A DNA stretch of 64,000 nt from Thermoanaerobacter ethanolicus JW 200 (GCF_003722315.1 NZ_CP033580.1:743001-807000), one strand, 5' to 3'; shown: positions 45,376-54,621, counted from the first letter of the stretch. The notes: generated from the sequence alone by a model not told the origin. Made by a program: numbers and translations.

Positions 45376-47178
45376 TTGAAAAAGATTGTTTTATTAATGA
45401 TGGTTTTAGTGTTATTTTTATCAGGGTGTGACAATTTAAAAACCCCAGGGGAAGCTATAAAACCTCCGAAAAATATTGCAAATGCCGCCTTGCAAGACGG
45501 CAATGTGCCTTTGTGGACAATTCAAAGTAATGGAGAAAGATTTTTTGATACGACATTTATATCAGAAGATGAAATCGTTACTTTAGTGTATAAAGATGGC
45601 AACATATATTTGAGAAGTTATGACAAAGATAAAATGATTGAAGAAAAACTTTTGGGGACAAAAGCAGATTATAGAATATTAAATACCTCTTTAAATAAAT
45701 TTGTGGTTAAAAAAGGAGAAACGGAAATAGCACTTTATGATGATAAGTTAACTGAAATTTTAAATTATAATGTGGAGGCTAAAAAGATTGATTATCAAAA
45801 GAATGTGTTAGATGCTATGGTGTCTCCTGATGGAGAAGCTGTTGTTATTTCCAATGTATACTATAAGGATAATTATCCAGCTGATGGCGAATTAATATTG
45901 TTCAATCAAAATAAAATTGTCAAAAAGATAAATCATGTAATACCGAAACTTGAAAATTTTAGCGATAATAGCGAAAAATTTTTGTTTATTGATTTAAGCA
46001 ATAGAAATAACAACAATAATTTGATGAAAGAGAAAGAAAATGACGTTCTTTATCTTTCCTCTAGTGATTTGCTACAATATAACATTTATGTGTATAATAG
46101 AAATGGGAAAATGATAAAAAGAATAAAGATGCCGCTCAGCCCATCAAAGGTAGAAGGAACTTCTGGCATGACAAAAATTTCGGCTTTATTATCTGCTGAT
46201 GGCAATACAATTTTATTTTCCAGTTATTTTGACAAAAAACTTTATATAGAAAAATTAAATGGCGACAAAGCAGAGATCCCAACGATAGCAGAGAGGTTTT
46301 ACACTAATAAAGATGCTACTAAGTTTGTTATAGGCAATTATGGAGTTTCTAAAATTTATGATAGTTGTGGAAAGCTTGTAGACTATATTGTAGTAAATTA
46401 CGGACTTATAAATGATGTGCGTTTTGAAGGGAATAATACTTATTTTGCTATAAATGGCACAACAATTCCTAACGCGAAAACTAAAGATTACATAGGGGTC
46501 ATGGATGAAAGTGGAAATATGATTTGGACTGCCAAAGTCTATGATACTATAGCAATGCTTAAATTTTCTCCAGATGGCAAAAGAATTATGGCACAGTCTT
46601 CTAAATCTATATCAGTATATGACTATCACAATGGGAAAATGGACATTATACCTCGCCCTATAAACGGAAAATATCCTGAGTTTGTCTGGAAAAGGTTATT
46701 AAATGAAGACATTGAAGGAGAAAATGCTTTTATATTTACAGATGAATTAGAAAATATTTATATAGCTAAAAATACTAATTTGATAAAGGCTACAAAAAAT
46801 GGCAATCAGTTTTGGATGGTAGGTACAAGTAAACCTATCAAATTTTTGGATTTATCTCGCAATGGAGAGTTAATTGCTTTAGTCATAGAAGATGAAAAAG
46901 GCAGTGAAGTGATAGTTTATGATAAGTCAGGCATGGTGATTTCCCACAAATACATAATAAAAGGGCACGAAGTAACTTCCGTTTCTGTATCTCCTGATGG
47001 AGAATATTTTTCCTATGCAGTATCAACGCCTGAAAATGAGGAATATGGCTCTTTTATTGATTTTTTTAATGATAAAGGGTATATGATATGGGAGCAAAAA
47101 ATAAAATCTACTTTTGTTTATGACTTATCTATCCTGAAAATAATGATCCTCAAAAAGGCAATAAAAAACTAAGCCCAT
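45376..47178 (+). pseudogene. Beta-propeller-like lipoprotein gene, 5' part (interrupted)
   Basis: Codes for an exported lipoprotein: TTG start at 45376 behind GGAGGGG, signal peptide KKIVLLMMVLVLFLSGC with the lipobox LSGC. It is followed by about 590 residues of repeated blade-like units (for example VSPDGEAVVISN, SPDGKRIMAQSS, VSPDGEYFSYAV) as in WD40/PQQ-like propellers. The frame is lost near 47128 by one base (YDLS, then the third frame reads YPENNDPQKGNKKLSP), and an IS110-type element then cuts the gene at about 47178. The rest lies at 48689-49317. The role of the intact protein is unknown. Confidence 0.85.
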
Positions 47179-47230
47179 ACCGATGTAAAAATATGGGATA
47201 AATAAATGGTTAATAAAGTTAAATTAAAAG

Positions 47231-48451
47231 TTAAGACACTGCAGATTCGACCGTGACCTTAAGGCCTAAAGACTCTAGCTTTTTTAAAGATTGACGAATA
47301 ATCATATTACGCTTTTTCTCTTCATAATAAGTAGGACCTAATTCAATATATGGTTGCTTTTGCTTGAGAATATGATAAACTATAATTAAAATGCTATGTG
47401 CCACTGCAACTGCTGCACGGTTTGCTCCTCTTCGAGCAGCGATGCGGTGGTACTGACTTGAAAGATAAGTACCTTTTGCCCTTGAGGCAGCTCTGGCAGC
47501 TTCAATAAGAGAGCTTCGCAATTTTTGGTTACCTTTTCGAGTTCTTGCAGACTTTTGTTTACCAGCACTTTCATTATGACCTGGACACAACCCTGCCCAA
47601 GAACACAAATGGGCAGCAGAGGGGAACTGTTCCATATTCGTGCCGATTTCGGCTATTATTTGTTCTGCAGTTCTTCTTCCGACTCCAGGGATTGTATCCA
47701 GCAGTGCCAGGTCTTTTTCAAAAGGGAGCATTCGATTTTTAATTTCTTCGTCTAATTTTGCTATTTCTTCATCAAGGTAATCAATATGTCTAAGCTGTAT
47801 TTCCAGAAGCATCCTTTGGTGATGATTGATCAAGCCTTTTAAAGCGCGTTTTAGTTCATCCATTTTATTTTTTAGCTTGCCTTGAGAAAGCTCAGCCAGG
47901 ATTTCGGGATTTTCTTCACCATTTATAATAGCCTCAAGTATAGAACGACTGGATGCCCCGTTGATATCAGAGACTACCGAAGACAGTTTGATATTAGCTC
48001 CTTCTAAAACCTTTTGTATGCGATTAAGTTCTCTTGATTTTTCTTCAATGAGGCTTTTTCTATAGCGGACAAGTTCGCGAAGCTCTCTTTGTTCTCTGTC
48101 TGGGACAAAGCTGCCTTGCAAAAGGCCATGTTGCAAAAGACTTGCTATCCACTCAGCATCTTTTACATCGGTTTTTCTACCAGGGACATTTTTAATATGC
48201 TTAGCATTGACGAGTAGGATTTTAATGCTCTCAAGCTCAAGTAGATTGTAAATAGGTTTCCAATAAGAGCCGGTACTTTCCATAGCAACAACAGAACAAC
48301 CTTTAGCTTTAATAAATTCTTTTAATGCAATAAGGTCATCGGTCATAGTTGAAAAAGTGCGGATTTCTTTACCTTCTGGTGTTATTATACAAGCTACGAC
48401 ATTCTTTTTATGGACATCTAATCCGCAAACGTGAGAGTAAACTAAATCCAT
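47231..48451 (-). CDS. Transposase, IS110 family (DEDD)
   Basis: 406-residue recombinase of the IS110 family. The N-terminal RuvC-like domain starts with VCGLDVHKKNVVACI (first Asp) and has MESTGSYWKPIYNLL and VKDAEWIASLLQHGLL (about 95-112). The C-terminal Tnp2 domain has DTIPGVGRRTAEQIIAEIG (about 268-286), then FPSAAHLCSWAGLCPGHNES with the catalytic serine region. ATG 48451 with AAGGAG upstream is preferred over the longer GTG/TTG frame to 48523. Confidence 0.95.
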   Translation of the reverse strand: MDLVYSHVCGLDVHKKNVVACIITPEGKEIRTFSTMTDDLIALKEFIKAKGCSVVAMESTGSYWKPIYNLLELESIKILLVNAKHIKNVPGRKTDVKDAEWIASLLQHGLLQGSFVPDREQRELRELVRYRKSLIEEKSRELNRIQKVLEGANIKLSSVVSDINGASSRSILEAIINGEENPEILAELSQGKLKNKMDELKRALKGLINHHQRMLLEIQLRHIDYLDEEIAKLDEEIKNRMLPFEKDLALLDTIPGVGRRTAEQIIAEIGTNMEQFPSAAHLCSWAGLCPGHNESAGKQKSARTRKGNQKLRSSLIEAARAASRAKGTYLSSQYHRIAARRGANRAAVAVAHSILIIVYHILKQKQPYIELGPTYYEEKKRNMIIRQSLKKLESLGLKVTVESAVS

Positions 48452-48524
48452 GAAAGAGCCAACTCCTTTTTTAAAATTTGAACGATAGCGACTGTAAAAT
48501 TGAAGAGCTGGTGCAACAACCATA

Positions 48525-48658
48525 AGGGGTTATTCTATCCTGCGTGCTTCCCGTAAAGGGAGCAACAATCTGTGGTGCACCTGGTCGTTGGAGTCTGTCT
48601 ATGAGTCGGGCTCAAAGCACCAAGGTAAGAACGACCTTTCTTCACCAGCCGCTGTACT
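48525..48658 (-). ncRNA. Candidate bridge-RNA region of the IS110 element
   Basis: The 5' noncoding end of the IS (upstream of the transposase) is about 235 bp long and structured. GGTCGTT and AACGACC form a 7-bp stem around a 40-nt loop (minus strand, about 48636 to 48586), and a second stem-loop with GTGC...GCAC follows. TATAAT (minus strand, 48659-48664) lies just before. IS110 elements such as IS621 encode the target-choosing bridge RNA in this place; the assignment here is by position and structure only. Confidence 0.45.
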
Positions 48659-48688
48659 GATTATATCATCAAAAAAGGACATTTTCAT

Positions 48689-49317
48689 CCTCTGCTGGTG
48701 CCGCATTTGCGGCATGGGAGTCTATAAATAAAGATATAGTAACTGCTTCTTTTGATGATGGTAATTCTTCTGGAATTTTAGCGATGGATTTTAGCGGCAA
48801 AGTTTTTTATAATAAAGACATGAAAAGCAATGAACCTTTTATAACAGCTTCAGAGGATGGAAAAGCGTTTTTACTCTTAGGTTTTGACGGTAGTATTGGA
48901 TTTTATAATAGAGAAAAGGCGCTTTTAAGTGAAAACTATACAAAAAAAGGAGTTATACAACAAGCTTTAATGTCTAAAGATGGGAAAGCAGCGGTTCTAA
49001 TATCTTTCAGCAAAGATTATAAAGAATATTATATTACATTTTTTAACAATTTTAATATGACAAAAACTATAACTTCTAGTTGGAAAGTTAAAAAAGCAGT
49101 TATGACACCTGATGGAAATTATATAGTAATTTTATCTCAAGAATATGACAATACCATAAACAATGCTAATAAAATAACTATGTACGACAAACAAGGAAAT
49201 ACTTTATATAGTTATTATCATAAAAGCGGTATTTATGATATTGCTATTACGGAGGATGGTTCGAACTTGTACATATATTCCGCAGATGGTTACGTATATA
49301 AGTATCGCAATAAATAG
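48689..49317 (+). pseudogene. Beta-propeller-like lipoprotein gene, 3' part
   Basis: Continues the lipoprotein broken at 47178. The frame reads SSAGAAFAAWESINKDIVTA and then ILAMDFSGKVFYNK with further blade repeats (ASEDGKAFLLLGFDGS, MTPDGNYIVILS, ITEDGSNLYIYS) to the stop at 49317. It has no start of its own; an internal ATG at 48784 could give a 177-residue fragment without a signal peptide. Confidence 0.85.
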
Positions 49318-49341
49318 TTTTACTGAGAGGGGGCTTTTAAT

Positions 49342-50514
49342 TTGAAGAGCATTGACTATTTAAAGGAATTGACTAAGTTTGAACACAGGGGCTCTGCGAC
49401 AAAAAATGAAAGGCAAGCCGCGGAGTATATTTTGCAGGAATTGAAGAGGATGGGGTATAAAGTAGAGAAGCAGACTTTTAAAACTACAAGAGACAATCTA
49501 TATATGCTTCCTTTACAAGTGGGTGTTTTGCTATTTATTTGCGGTTTTTTCTCATTGATGTACGGCGGACCTTTAGAAATAGTACTATTTTTACTCAGTT
49601 TATTTGCGATAAGTCTTTTGTTATTAGAAGTAAGTGGTAAGCCAGTTGAAACAAGTATAATGCCAAAGTTTTTATCTCAAAATGTTTTTACAAGTTTTGA
49701 TGAAAGCCGCAGCAGAAGAATAATTGTATCAGCTCATTATGATACGCAAAGAGGCAGTATAATGTTTCATCCCAAGATTGTAGATAATCTCAATTTAATT
49801 TACAATATTTCATATGTGGGGTTTGGGCTTATACCAATCGGAATTTTGTTTAATATTTTCAATTTAAAATTTATAGCCTCTGTAATATTGTATATTGGAC
49901 TTGTTATTGTTTTTACTGATATAGTTTTTATGGCTATATGTGAAGTAACAGGTAGGTACACACAAGGAGCAAATGATAATGGCACAGGAGTAGCTTTAAC
50001 TTTAGCATTGGCAAATTACTATATAAACCATAAAGACAAATTTCCAGATAATGCTGATGTGATATTTTTATTTACTGGCAGTGAAGAAACAGGAGAAAGA
50101 GGGATGAAAAATTTCATAAAAAAATATAGAAAAAAATTTGCTTTAGATACCAAATTTATAATACTTGACAATCTTGGAACAGGCAAGATTACGTATCTTG
50201 AAGGAGAAGGCATGATATTTTATAAAAAAGCTGGGAAAATGTTACTTGATATAGCAGAGGAGATGGTAAAAGGTCATGCTGGAAGAGTTCAAAAAATGAA
50301 AAATTTGCTCCTCCCTACAGATGCTCTTCCAGCAATGGCCGCTGGATTTGATGCAATAGCGTTTCTTGGAAAAGATGAAAAGGAAAGATTGGGGAACTAT
50401 CACTGGCATACAGATACAATAGAAAATGTTGACACACAGCTATTAAGTTATGAAGAAGAGTTTTTTAAAGAGTATTTAGTTAAAGTAGCGGAAAGATTAA
50501 GTAATAAAAACTAA
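49342..50514 (+). CDS. Membrane-bound M28-family metallopeptidase
   Basis: 390 residues. Zn ligands fit aminopeptidases of family M28: VSAHYDTQ (about 132), GANDNGTGVA (about 212), the GSEETGERG glutamates (about 246), a downstream ILDNLGTG Asp, and HWHTDTIEN (about 352). Unlike soluble M28 enzymes it has four hydrophobic helices in two pairs (residues about 54-92 and 150-195) before and within the catalytic domain. Start TTG 49342 behind GAGAGGGGGC. Its stop codon lies inside the target duplication of the next IS. The peptide substrate is unknown. Confidence 0.88.
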   Translation: MKSIDYLKELTKFEHRGSATKNERQAAEYILQELKRMGYKVEKQTFKTTRDNLYMLPLQVGVLLFICGFFSLMYGGPLEIVLFLLSLFAISLLLLEVSGKPVETSIMPKFLSQNVFTSFDESRSRRIIVSAHYDTQRGSIMFHPKIVDNLNLIYNISYVGFGLIPIGILFNIFNLKFIASVILYIGLVIVFTDIVFMAICEVTGRYTQGANDNGTGVALTLALANYYINHKDKFPDNADVIFLFTGSEETGERGMKNFIKKYRKKFALDTKFIILDNLGTGKITYLEGEGMIFYKKAGKMLLDIAEEMVKGHAGRVQKMKNLLLPTDALPAMAAGFDAIAFLGKDEKERLGNYHWHTDTIENVDTQLLSYEEEFFKEYLVKVAERLSNKN

Positions 50515-52160
50515 TAGGGATGTGCAAAATTAATTAAAATAATCATAATCAAAAACCAAAATATGTATTACATACAATATATAGTAATCAACACTGACAA
50601 TCAAACATAAAGGAAGTGGTAAGGGAAAAGAAAAGACAAAAAGAGGAGCTAAAAAAGGGCATAAATATCCTGTAGAAGTCAAATGTTAAAAAATGGCATG
50701 AAATAGATTCAATAAAAATTAGGCCGATTGCATCAAAGCAACAAGAGATCTAAACTCATCAAATTTACCCAGTTTAATAGCTACAATAGCGACAGTAAGC
50801 AAAGTAATATGGCCAAAAGTATTAAGGTTGCTGACAGAATTAATATTTCTAACATAAGCTTTTTCAAAATCTAGAGCTTTAAAGCGGGAATTATATCTTT
50901 CTGATTCAATCCTCAATTTATAGACAGCCTTAAAATATAGGGAGTCTCTATTAATAGAGGACCTATAATCAGAAGATATAATAGCATACTTAGTACAGCC
51001 TCTATGCTTTTTGCCATTAAAATATTTAGGATGCTGAATAGGGCAGGCAGAGTCATCTTTAGAATTACAGAACTTGCAAACAAATTTTTGCTTAATAAAA
51101 CCATCAAAATATTGCTTGCCATCTTTGAGCATTTTAATACCTGCTTCACAAACCATATAACCATCATCAGTCAGTGGGGGATTTTTAGAATTACGCTTGT
51201 TAAGAGGAATAAAACAATGACCATGGAGAGTATCTCTAACAAAATTATAAACTCTCTTAACATCATACCCCTTATCGGCAATAAAATTAACATACTTAAG
51301 GTTAAACCACTTATTAGTCTTCTCAAGCAAAGATAAAGCGGCTTCAAAATCAGGGGCATCAGCGGGGGTAGTAGTTTCAGCGATGGGTAAACCAGAGATA
51401 GCATCAACAATAATGTGATTTTTATAGCCCCAATAAAACTTATAGCGTTTATTAGAAGAATCGTTAGAAGCAGAATAAACGCCTAATTTACAATCCTTAT
51501 CTGACTTAGGCTGATTATCTTTAGAGAATTTATTTTTAGAAAAAGACTTAGGGTTATTTAACTTAGTGTTAGCTTTAATAGGGGTAGAATCCATGGAAAT
51601 AAACTCACCGGAGATAATACCCATATTTTTGAGGATATTGACCTGATTTTGAAAAATAGAGGTCAAATAATCATGAGAGAAGTCATTAATAAAACGGCGA
51701 AAAGTCCAATAAGAAGGAAGAGGTTTAGAAATGTCGAAGCCACAAAGATGAGCAATGATAAGATTATTGCGGAGATAATCTAAAAGGTCAGAAATTGTGC
51801 CGAATCTTTCAGCTTTCATGACAATAAAAGCTCTAAAAAGTGCATGGTGAGAATAACCCTTACGGCCAGGACTAGAGGAAGGGAATTCAGGTATTGAAGA
51901 CAGGTCAAGATTTTCAAACATAGAAGAATAGAAATCAATTTTAGACTGAGAGGTAAAGAGTTCAGGTATATTTAAAAGCAATTGAAGCTGGTACATGTAG
52001 AATTTCCTCCTTCTTAAAAAATTTTTTATAGTGTATATATAATAATTCGACAAATGGGAGGGGAAATCCTACATAAAAGATAAAAAATTCAAGAGTGATA
52101 GGAAAAAAGTATGTCTGTAGAATGGCTTAAATTAAGGCTTCTGAATTTTGCACAAGTCTA
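50515..52160 (-). mobile_element. DDE-type insertion sequence (1,646 bp)
   Basis: Ends TAGGGATGTGCAAAATT (left) and the complement of TAGACTTGTGCAAAATT (right) are inverted repeats. A 12-bp direct repeat AATAAAAACTAA flanks it (50503-50514; 52161-52172). The left copy contains the TAA stop of the peptidase gene. Confidence 0.9.
50719..51996 (-). CDS. Transposase, DDE superfamily
   Basis: 425-residue transposase. FISMDSTPIKANTK (first Asp, about 152), NFIADKGYDVKRVYNF (second Asp, about 255) and a glutamate in KLRIESERYNSRFKALDF (about 375) outline the DDE core. A Cys-rich stretch CKFCNSKDDSAC lies between. It shares IPLNKRNSKN with the 472-residue transposase of the other IS (IPINPRNSKN), long target duplications and TAG-type ends. 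Start ATG 51996 with GGAGGA upstream; the frame is open 19 codons further. Confidence 0.9.
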   Translation of the reverse strand: MYQLQLLLNIPELFTSQSKIDFYSSMFENLDLSSIPEFPSSSPGRKGYSHHALFRAFIVMKAERFGTISDLLDYLRNNLIIAHLCGFDISKPLPSYWTFRRFINDFSHDYLTSIFQNQVNILKNMGIISGEFISMDSTPIKANTKLNNPKSFSKNKFSKDNQPKSDKDCKLGVYSASNDSSNKRYKFYWGYKNHIIVDAISGLPIAETTTPADAPDFEAALSLLEKTNKWFNLKYVNFIADKGYDVKRVYNFVRDTLHGHCFIPLNKRNSKNPPLTDDGYMVCEAGIKMLKDGKQYFDGFIKQKFVCKFCNSKDDSACPIQHPKYFNGKKHRGCTKYAIISSDYRSSINRDSLYFKAVYKLRIESERYNSRFKALDFEKAYVRNINSVSNLNTFGHITLLTVAIVAIKLGKFDEFRSLVALMQSA

Positions 52161-52192
52161 AATAAAAACTAAAATATTTGAGGTGATAATAG

Positions 52193-53071
52193 ATGAAATT
52201 AGATCCACAATGTATTCCTTGTGTATTAAACCACGCTTACAAAATGGCTGATAGATATCTTAAAAGTGATGAGGAAAAGGTGACCTATTTGAAAGATGTG
52301 ATGGAAAGCATAATAAATACACCATCTTCTAAAGCTTCTCCTTATATAACAGGCATTTCGTATAAGCTTCTAAAAAGTTATCTTGGCTTGGATGAAAATT
52401 ACGACTTTTATTCGGAGGAGAGAAAATATTTTAATGAAAAATTGTTAAATCTGGGAGAAGAGTTAGAGCAGCTTATAAAAAACTCATCGGACAGGCTTTT
52501 AACAGCTGTAAAAATTGCTGCAGCGGGGAATATCATAGATTTTGGAGTTTTTGATAATGTCGAAAAAAATGTAATGGAGAAAGCAATTATACCTACTCTG
52601 AAAAAAGAGTTTCCTATGGAAGTCTACAATAAATTTAAAAAAGACCTCAAAAAGAGTAAATATCTTCTTTATTTAGGTGATAATGCAGGAGAAATTGTTT
52701 TGGATATGCTTTTAATAAAGGAGATAAAGAATTATAATCCTAAATTGCAAATAATTTTTGTCACAAGAGGAGGGTATATACTAAATGATGTAACAAAAGA
52801 AGATGCCTATATGGTAGGGATAGATAAATTTGCCCATGTTATTAACAATGGTACAAATATACCTGGCACAGATTTAGAAGAAGTCTCAGAAGAGTTTATG
52901 AAGTGGTTTGAAAAAGCAGATATCATTATATCAAAAGGGCAAGGGAATTTTGAGACTTTAAATGATGCTTGTGGGCATAATATTTATTTTATTTTTTTGT
53001 GCAAATGTGATCTTATTATGAAAAAGACTAATCTCAAAAGCCTTGATATCGCTTTTTTAAATATAGAGTAA
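52193..53071 (+). CDS. DUF89 family protein (ARMT1-like)
   Basis: 292 residues. The N-terminal KLDPQCIPCVLNHAYKMADRY with the CxxC pair, YLGDNAGEIVLDMLLIKEI (about 160-178, metal and phosphate site), FVTRGGYILNDVTKEDAYMVG and IISKGQGNFETL (about 243) are the DUF89 motifs. Family members are metal-dependent phosphatases of the damage-control type; the bacterial substrate is not established. ATG 52193 has GAGGTGATAA upstream. Before the IS inserted, this gene began about 20 bp after the peptidase stop, so both were probably one operon. Confidence 0.88.
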   Translation: MKLDPQCIPCVLNHAYKMADRYLKSDEEKVTYLKDVMESIINTPSSKASPYITGISYKLLKSYLGLDENYDFYSEERKYFNEKLLNLGEELEQLIKNSSDRLLTAVKIAAAGNIIDFGVFDNVEKNVMEKAIIPTLKKEFPMEVYNKFKKDLKKSKYLLYLGDNAGEIVLDMLLIKEIKNYNPKLQIIFVTRGGYILNDVTKEDAYMVGIDKFAHVINNGTNIPGTDLEEVSEEFMKWFEKADIIISKGQGNFETLNDACGHNIYFIFLCKCDLIMKKTNLKSLDIAFLNIE

Positions 53072-53109
53072 TTTGACCTTTATTATTACCGAATTGACAA
53101 AAAATTAAC

Positions 53110-53138
53110 TTGACTATATTTGAAAAATCGAATATAAT
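53110..53138 (+). promoter_or_regulatory. arsR promoter
   Basis: TTGACT (53110-53115), 17 bp, TATAAT (53133-53138). The 20-bp operator at 53116-53135 fills the spacer, which predicts autorepression. Confidence 0.85.
53116..53135 (+). promoter_or_regulatory. ArsR-type operator, site A
   Basis: ATATTTGAAAAATCGAATAT: two 8-bp half sites (ATATTYGA / TCGAATAT) with 4-bp centre. Confidence 0.8.
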
Positions 53139-53160
53139 TTATATGAAAGGGTGAAAAGAA

Positions 53161-53448
53161 GTGGAAGCTGACGTATATAATAAAGCTGCCGAATACTTTA
53201 AAGCATTATCACATCCTACAAGAATAAAAATAATAGAGCTTTTAAGCAAAAAAGAAATGTGCGTATGTCAAATGATGGCAGCACTAAATTTAGACCAATC
53301 TCATGTATCAAGGCATTTAATGGTATTAAGAGCAAATAAAATGGTAAAAACAAGAAGAGAAGGGACTATAATTTATTATTCTTTAACAGATGAAAATATC
53401 ATAAACATTATCGATGAAGTGAAAAATATTTTTCTTGTCACAAAATAA
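53161..53448 (+). CDS. ArsR/SmtB-family transcriptional repressor
   Basis: 95-residue winged-helix repressor. KALSHPTRIKIIELLSKKEMCVCQMMAALNLDQSHVSRHLMVLRANKM covers residues 15-62. The CVC pair in helix 3 (residues 38 and 40) is the As(III)/Sb(III)-type sensor position, although the third cysteine of E. coli ArsR is not present. GTG start at 53161 with AAAGGGTG upstream. A 20-bp palindrome lies in its own promoter and three more copies lie before neighbouring transcription units, so it probably controls the whole block to about 58.4 kb. Confidence 0.92.
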   Translation: MEADVYNKAAEYFKALSHPTRIKIIELLSKKEMCVCQMMAALNLDQSHVSRHLMVLRANKMVKTRREGTIIYYSLTDENIINIIDEVKNIFLVTK

Positions 53449-53462
53449 TTTTTTTACTTGCT

Positions 53463-53482
53463 ATATTCGAATATTCGAATAT
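53463..53482 (+). promoter_or_regulatory. ArsR-type operator, site B
   Basis: ATATTCGAATATTCGAATAT, a perfect 20-bp palindrome, 27 bp before the NifX-like gene. TTGCTA (53458-53463) and TATAAA (53480-53485) overlap it. Confidence 0.85.
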
Positions 53483-53508
53483 AAAAATATACAAGGAGGT
53501 TAATATAA

Positions 53509-53829
53509 ATGATAATTGTTTTTGCATCAAAAAACCATCTTGGTTTAAATAGCGATATAGGAAGTAGTATTGTTTCATCAGAATACTTTACTGTTGCAGA
53601 AATTGAAAATGGAAAGTTAAAGAAAGTTAAAAACGTAGAAAATCCATTTTTTAAAGAAGAGAAAATAAATACACAAAAATTTATTGATTTTATCAAAAAT
53701 ACCAATGCACAAAAAATCGTAGTTTCAGCTGTAGATAATGCTGACATAGAAAATGAGCTCTTATTAAATCATATAGAAGTTATAAAAAATGTAAATGGAA
53801 GGATAGCTGATATATTAAAAGAGCTTTAA
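53509..53829 (+). CDS. NifX/NifB-type dinitrogenase iron-molybdenum cofactor domain protein
   Basis: 106 residues with the fold of the small NifX/NifB C-terminal family: an N-terminal strand IVFASKNHLGLNSDIG, YFTVAEIENGKLKKVKNVENP in the middle and KIVVSAVDNADIENELL. The signature is weak but the length and block order fit. Such proteins carry iron-sulfur or metal cofactors. It heads the second ArsR-controlled unit (site B) and is followed by a ferredoxin and an HdrA-like domain, so a redox or metal-handling role is likely. GGAGG ribosome site. Confidence 0.7.
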   Translation: MIIVFASKNHLGLNSDIGSSIVSSEYFTVAEIENGKLKKVKNVENPFFKEEKINTQKFIDFIKNTNAQKIVVSAVDNADIENELLLNHIEVIKNVNGRIADILKEL

Positions 53830-53852
53830 ACGCTGGAGAGGAGGTGAAATAT

Positions 53853-54059
53853 GTGGCAAAAAATTGGTATCCTATAATAGATAAGGATAAATGCATTCAG
53901 TGCTATCAATGTGTGAACTTTTGTCCACACGACGTTTATACCATCGGTGACGATGGGTATCCGGATGTTGTAAATCCAGACAACTGCGTAGAATTTTGCC
54001 GTGGCTGTTCAAAAGTTTGTGATAATGAAGCTATAACATATTTTGGGGATAGGAGGTAA
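53853..54059 (+). CDS. Small 2[4Fe-4S] ferredoxin-type protein
   Basis: 68 residues. CIQCYQCVNFCPHDVYTIG (about 12-30) is a classical 4Fe-4S motif; CVEFCRGCSKVCDNEAI (about 43-59) is a variant second motif (C-x3-C-x2-C-x3-C). Electron carrier in the cytoplasm. GTG 53853 with GGAGGTG is favoured over the in-frame GTG nine bases earlier. Tightly packed between the NifX-like gene and the HdrA-like gene. Confidence 0.88.
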   Translation: MAKNWYPIIDKDKCIQCYQCVNFCPHDVYTIGDDGYPDVVNPDNCVEFCRGCSKVCDNEAITYFGDRR

Positions 54060-54064
54060 TTTTT

Positions 54065-54439
54065 ATGAGTAAAAAAGGATTACTTTTATGTGTTTGCCAA
54101 GGCACATGTCCATCATTTCAAGAGATGGATACATTTGAAGTTTTGAACACTCTAAGAAGAGAGGGTATTTTTGAATGGGTAGGATTACATCCTCAACTTT
54201 GTGCAGATGATGGAGATAGGTATTTAAGGGAATTATTAAGAGGAGCGCAAATAGATGAACTTTATGTCGCTGCCTGTGACCCTACAATGCAGAAGAAAAT
54301 GTACAGAGATGCTTTTGATGATGTAGGCTTTCCTAGAGATAAGCATATTGGAATCGAAATAAGAAACATGAATACACAGCAGGTTATTGAGGAAATAAAG
54401 AAAGCTGTTACTCAAAGAGAACAATCTCAAGATAAATAA
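54065..54439 (+). CDS. Stand-alone HdrA N-terminal-like iron-sulfur domain
   Basis: 124 residues. CVCQGTCPSFQEMDTFEVL at the N-terminus, GLHPQLCADDGDRYLRELL and VAACDPTMQKKMYRDAFDDVG resemble the N-terminal domain of heterodisulfide reductase subunit A and its relatives, which binds an extra 4Fe-4S cluster. No FAD domain is attached. It follows the ferredoxin by 5 bp. The trio could form a small electron-transfer unit under ArsR control. Function not known. Confidence 0.72.
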   Translation: MSKKGLLLCVCQGTCPSFQEMDTFEVLNTLRREGIFEWVGLHPQLCADDGDRYLRELLRGAQIDELYVAACDPTMQKKMYRDAFDDVGFPRDKHIGIEIRNMNTQQVIEEIKKAVTQREQSQDK

Positions 54440-54445
54440 TTATTT

Positions 54446-54510
54446 AAAGGAGGTTTTGATTATTAAGAGAAATAGAAAAAGATTTAGCAATAATCAAAAC
54501 CTCCTTTTTT
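54446..54510 (+). terminator. Terminator of the small redox operon
   Basis: AAAGGAGGTTTTGATTATT (54446-54464) pairs with its complement at 54489-54507, followed by TTT. Long stem with a 24-nt loop. Confidence 0.85.
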
Positions 54511-54621
54511 AAATTATCAAGTCTATTTTGAATTATTTTTTTATCCTGAGATATAATAAGAATGTTGTAGAGAATATTAAGGCAGATTAATTATGTGATT
54601 CGAGTATCTTTACACGATTTA

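Larger units (their letters stand above)
47179..48688 (-). mobile_element. IS110-family insertion sequence (about 1.5 kb)
   Basis: Contains one IS110 transposase. Boundaries are inferred from joining the lipoprotein frames: CAT occurs at 47176-47178 and 48686-48688, and joining them restores the reading LSP-SSAGAAFAAW. No inverted repeats are seen, as usual for IS110 elements. Exact ends may differ by a few bases. Confidence 0.8.
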
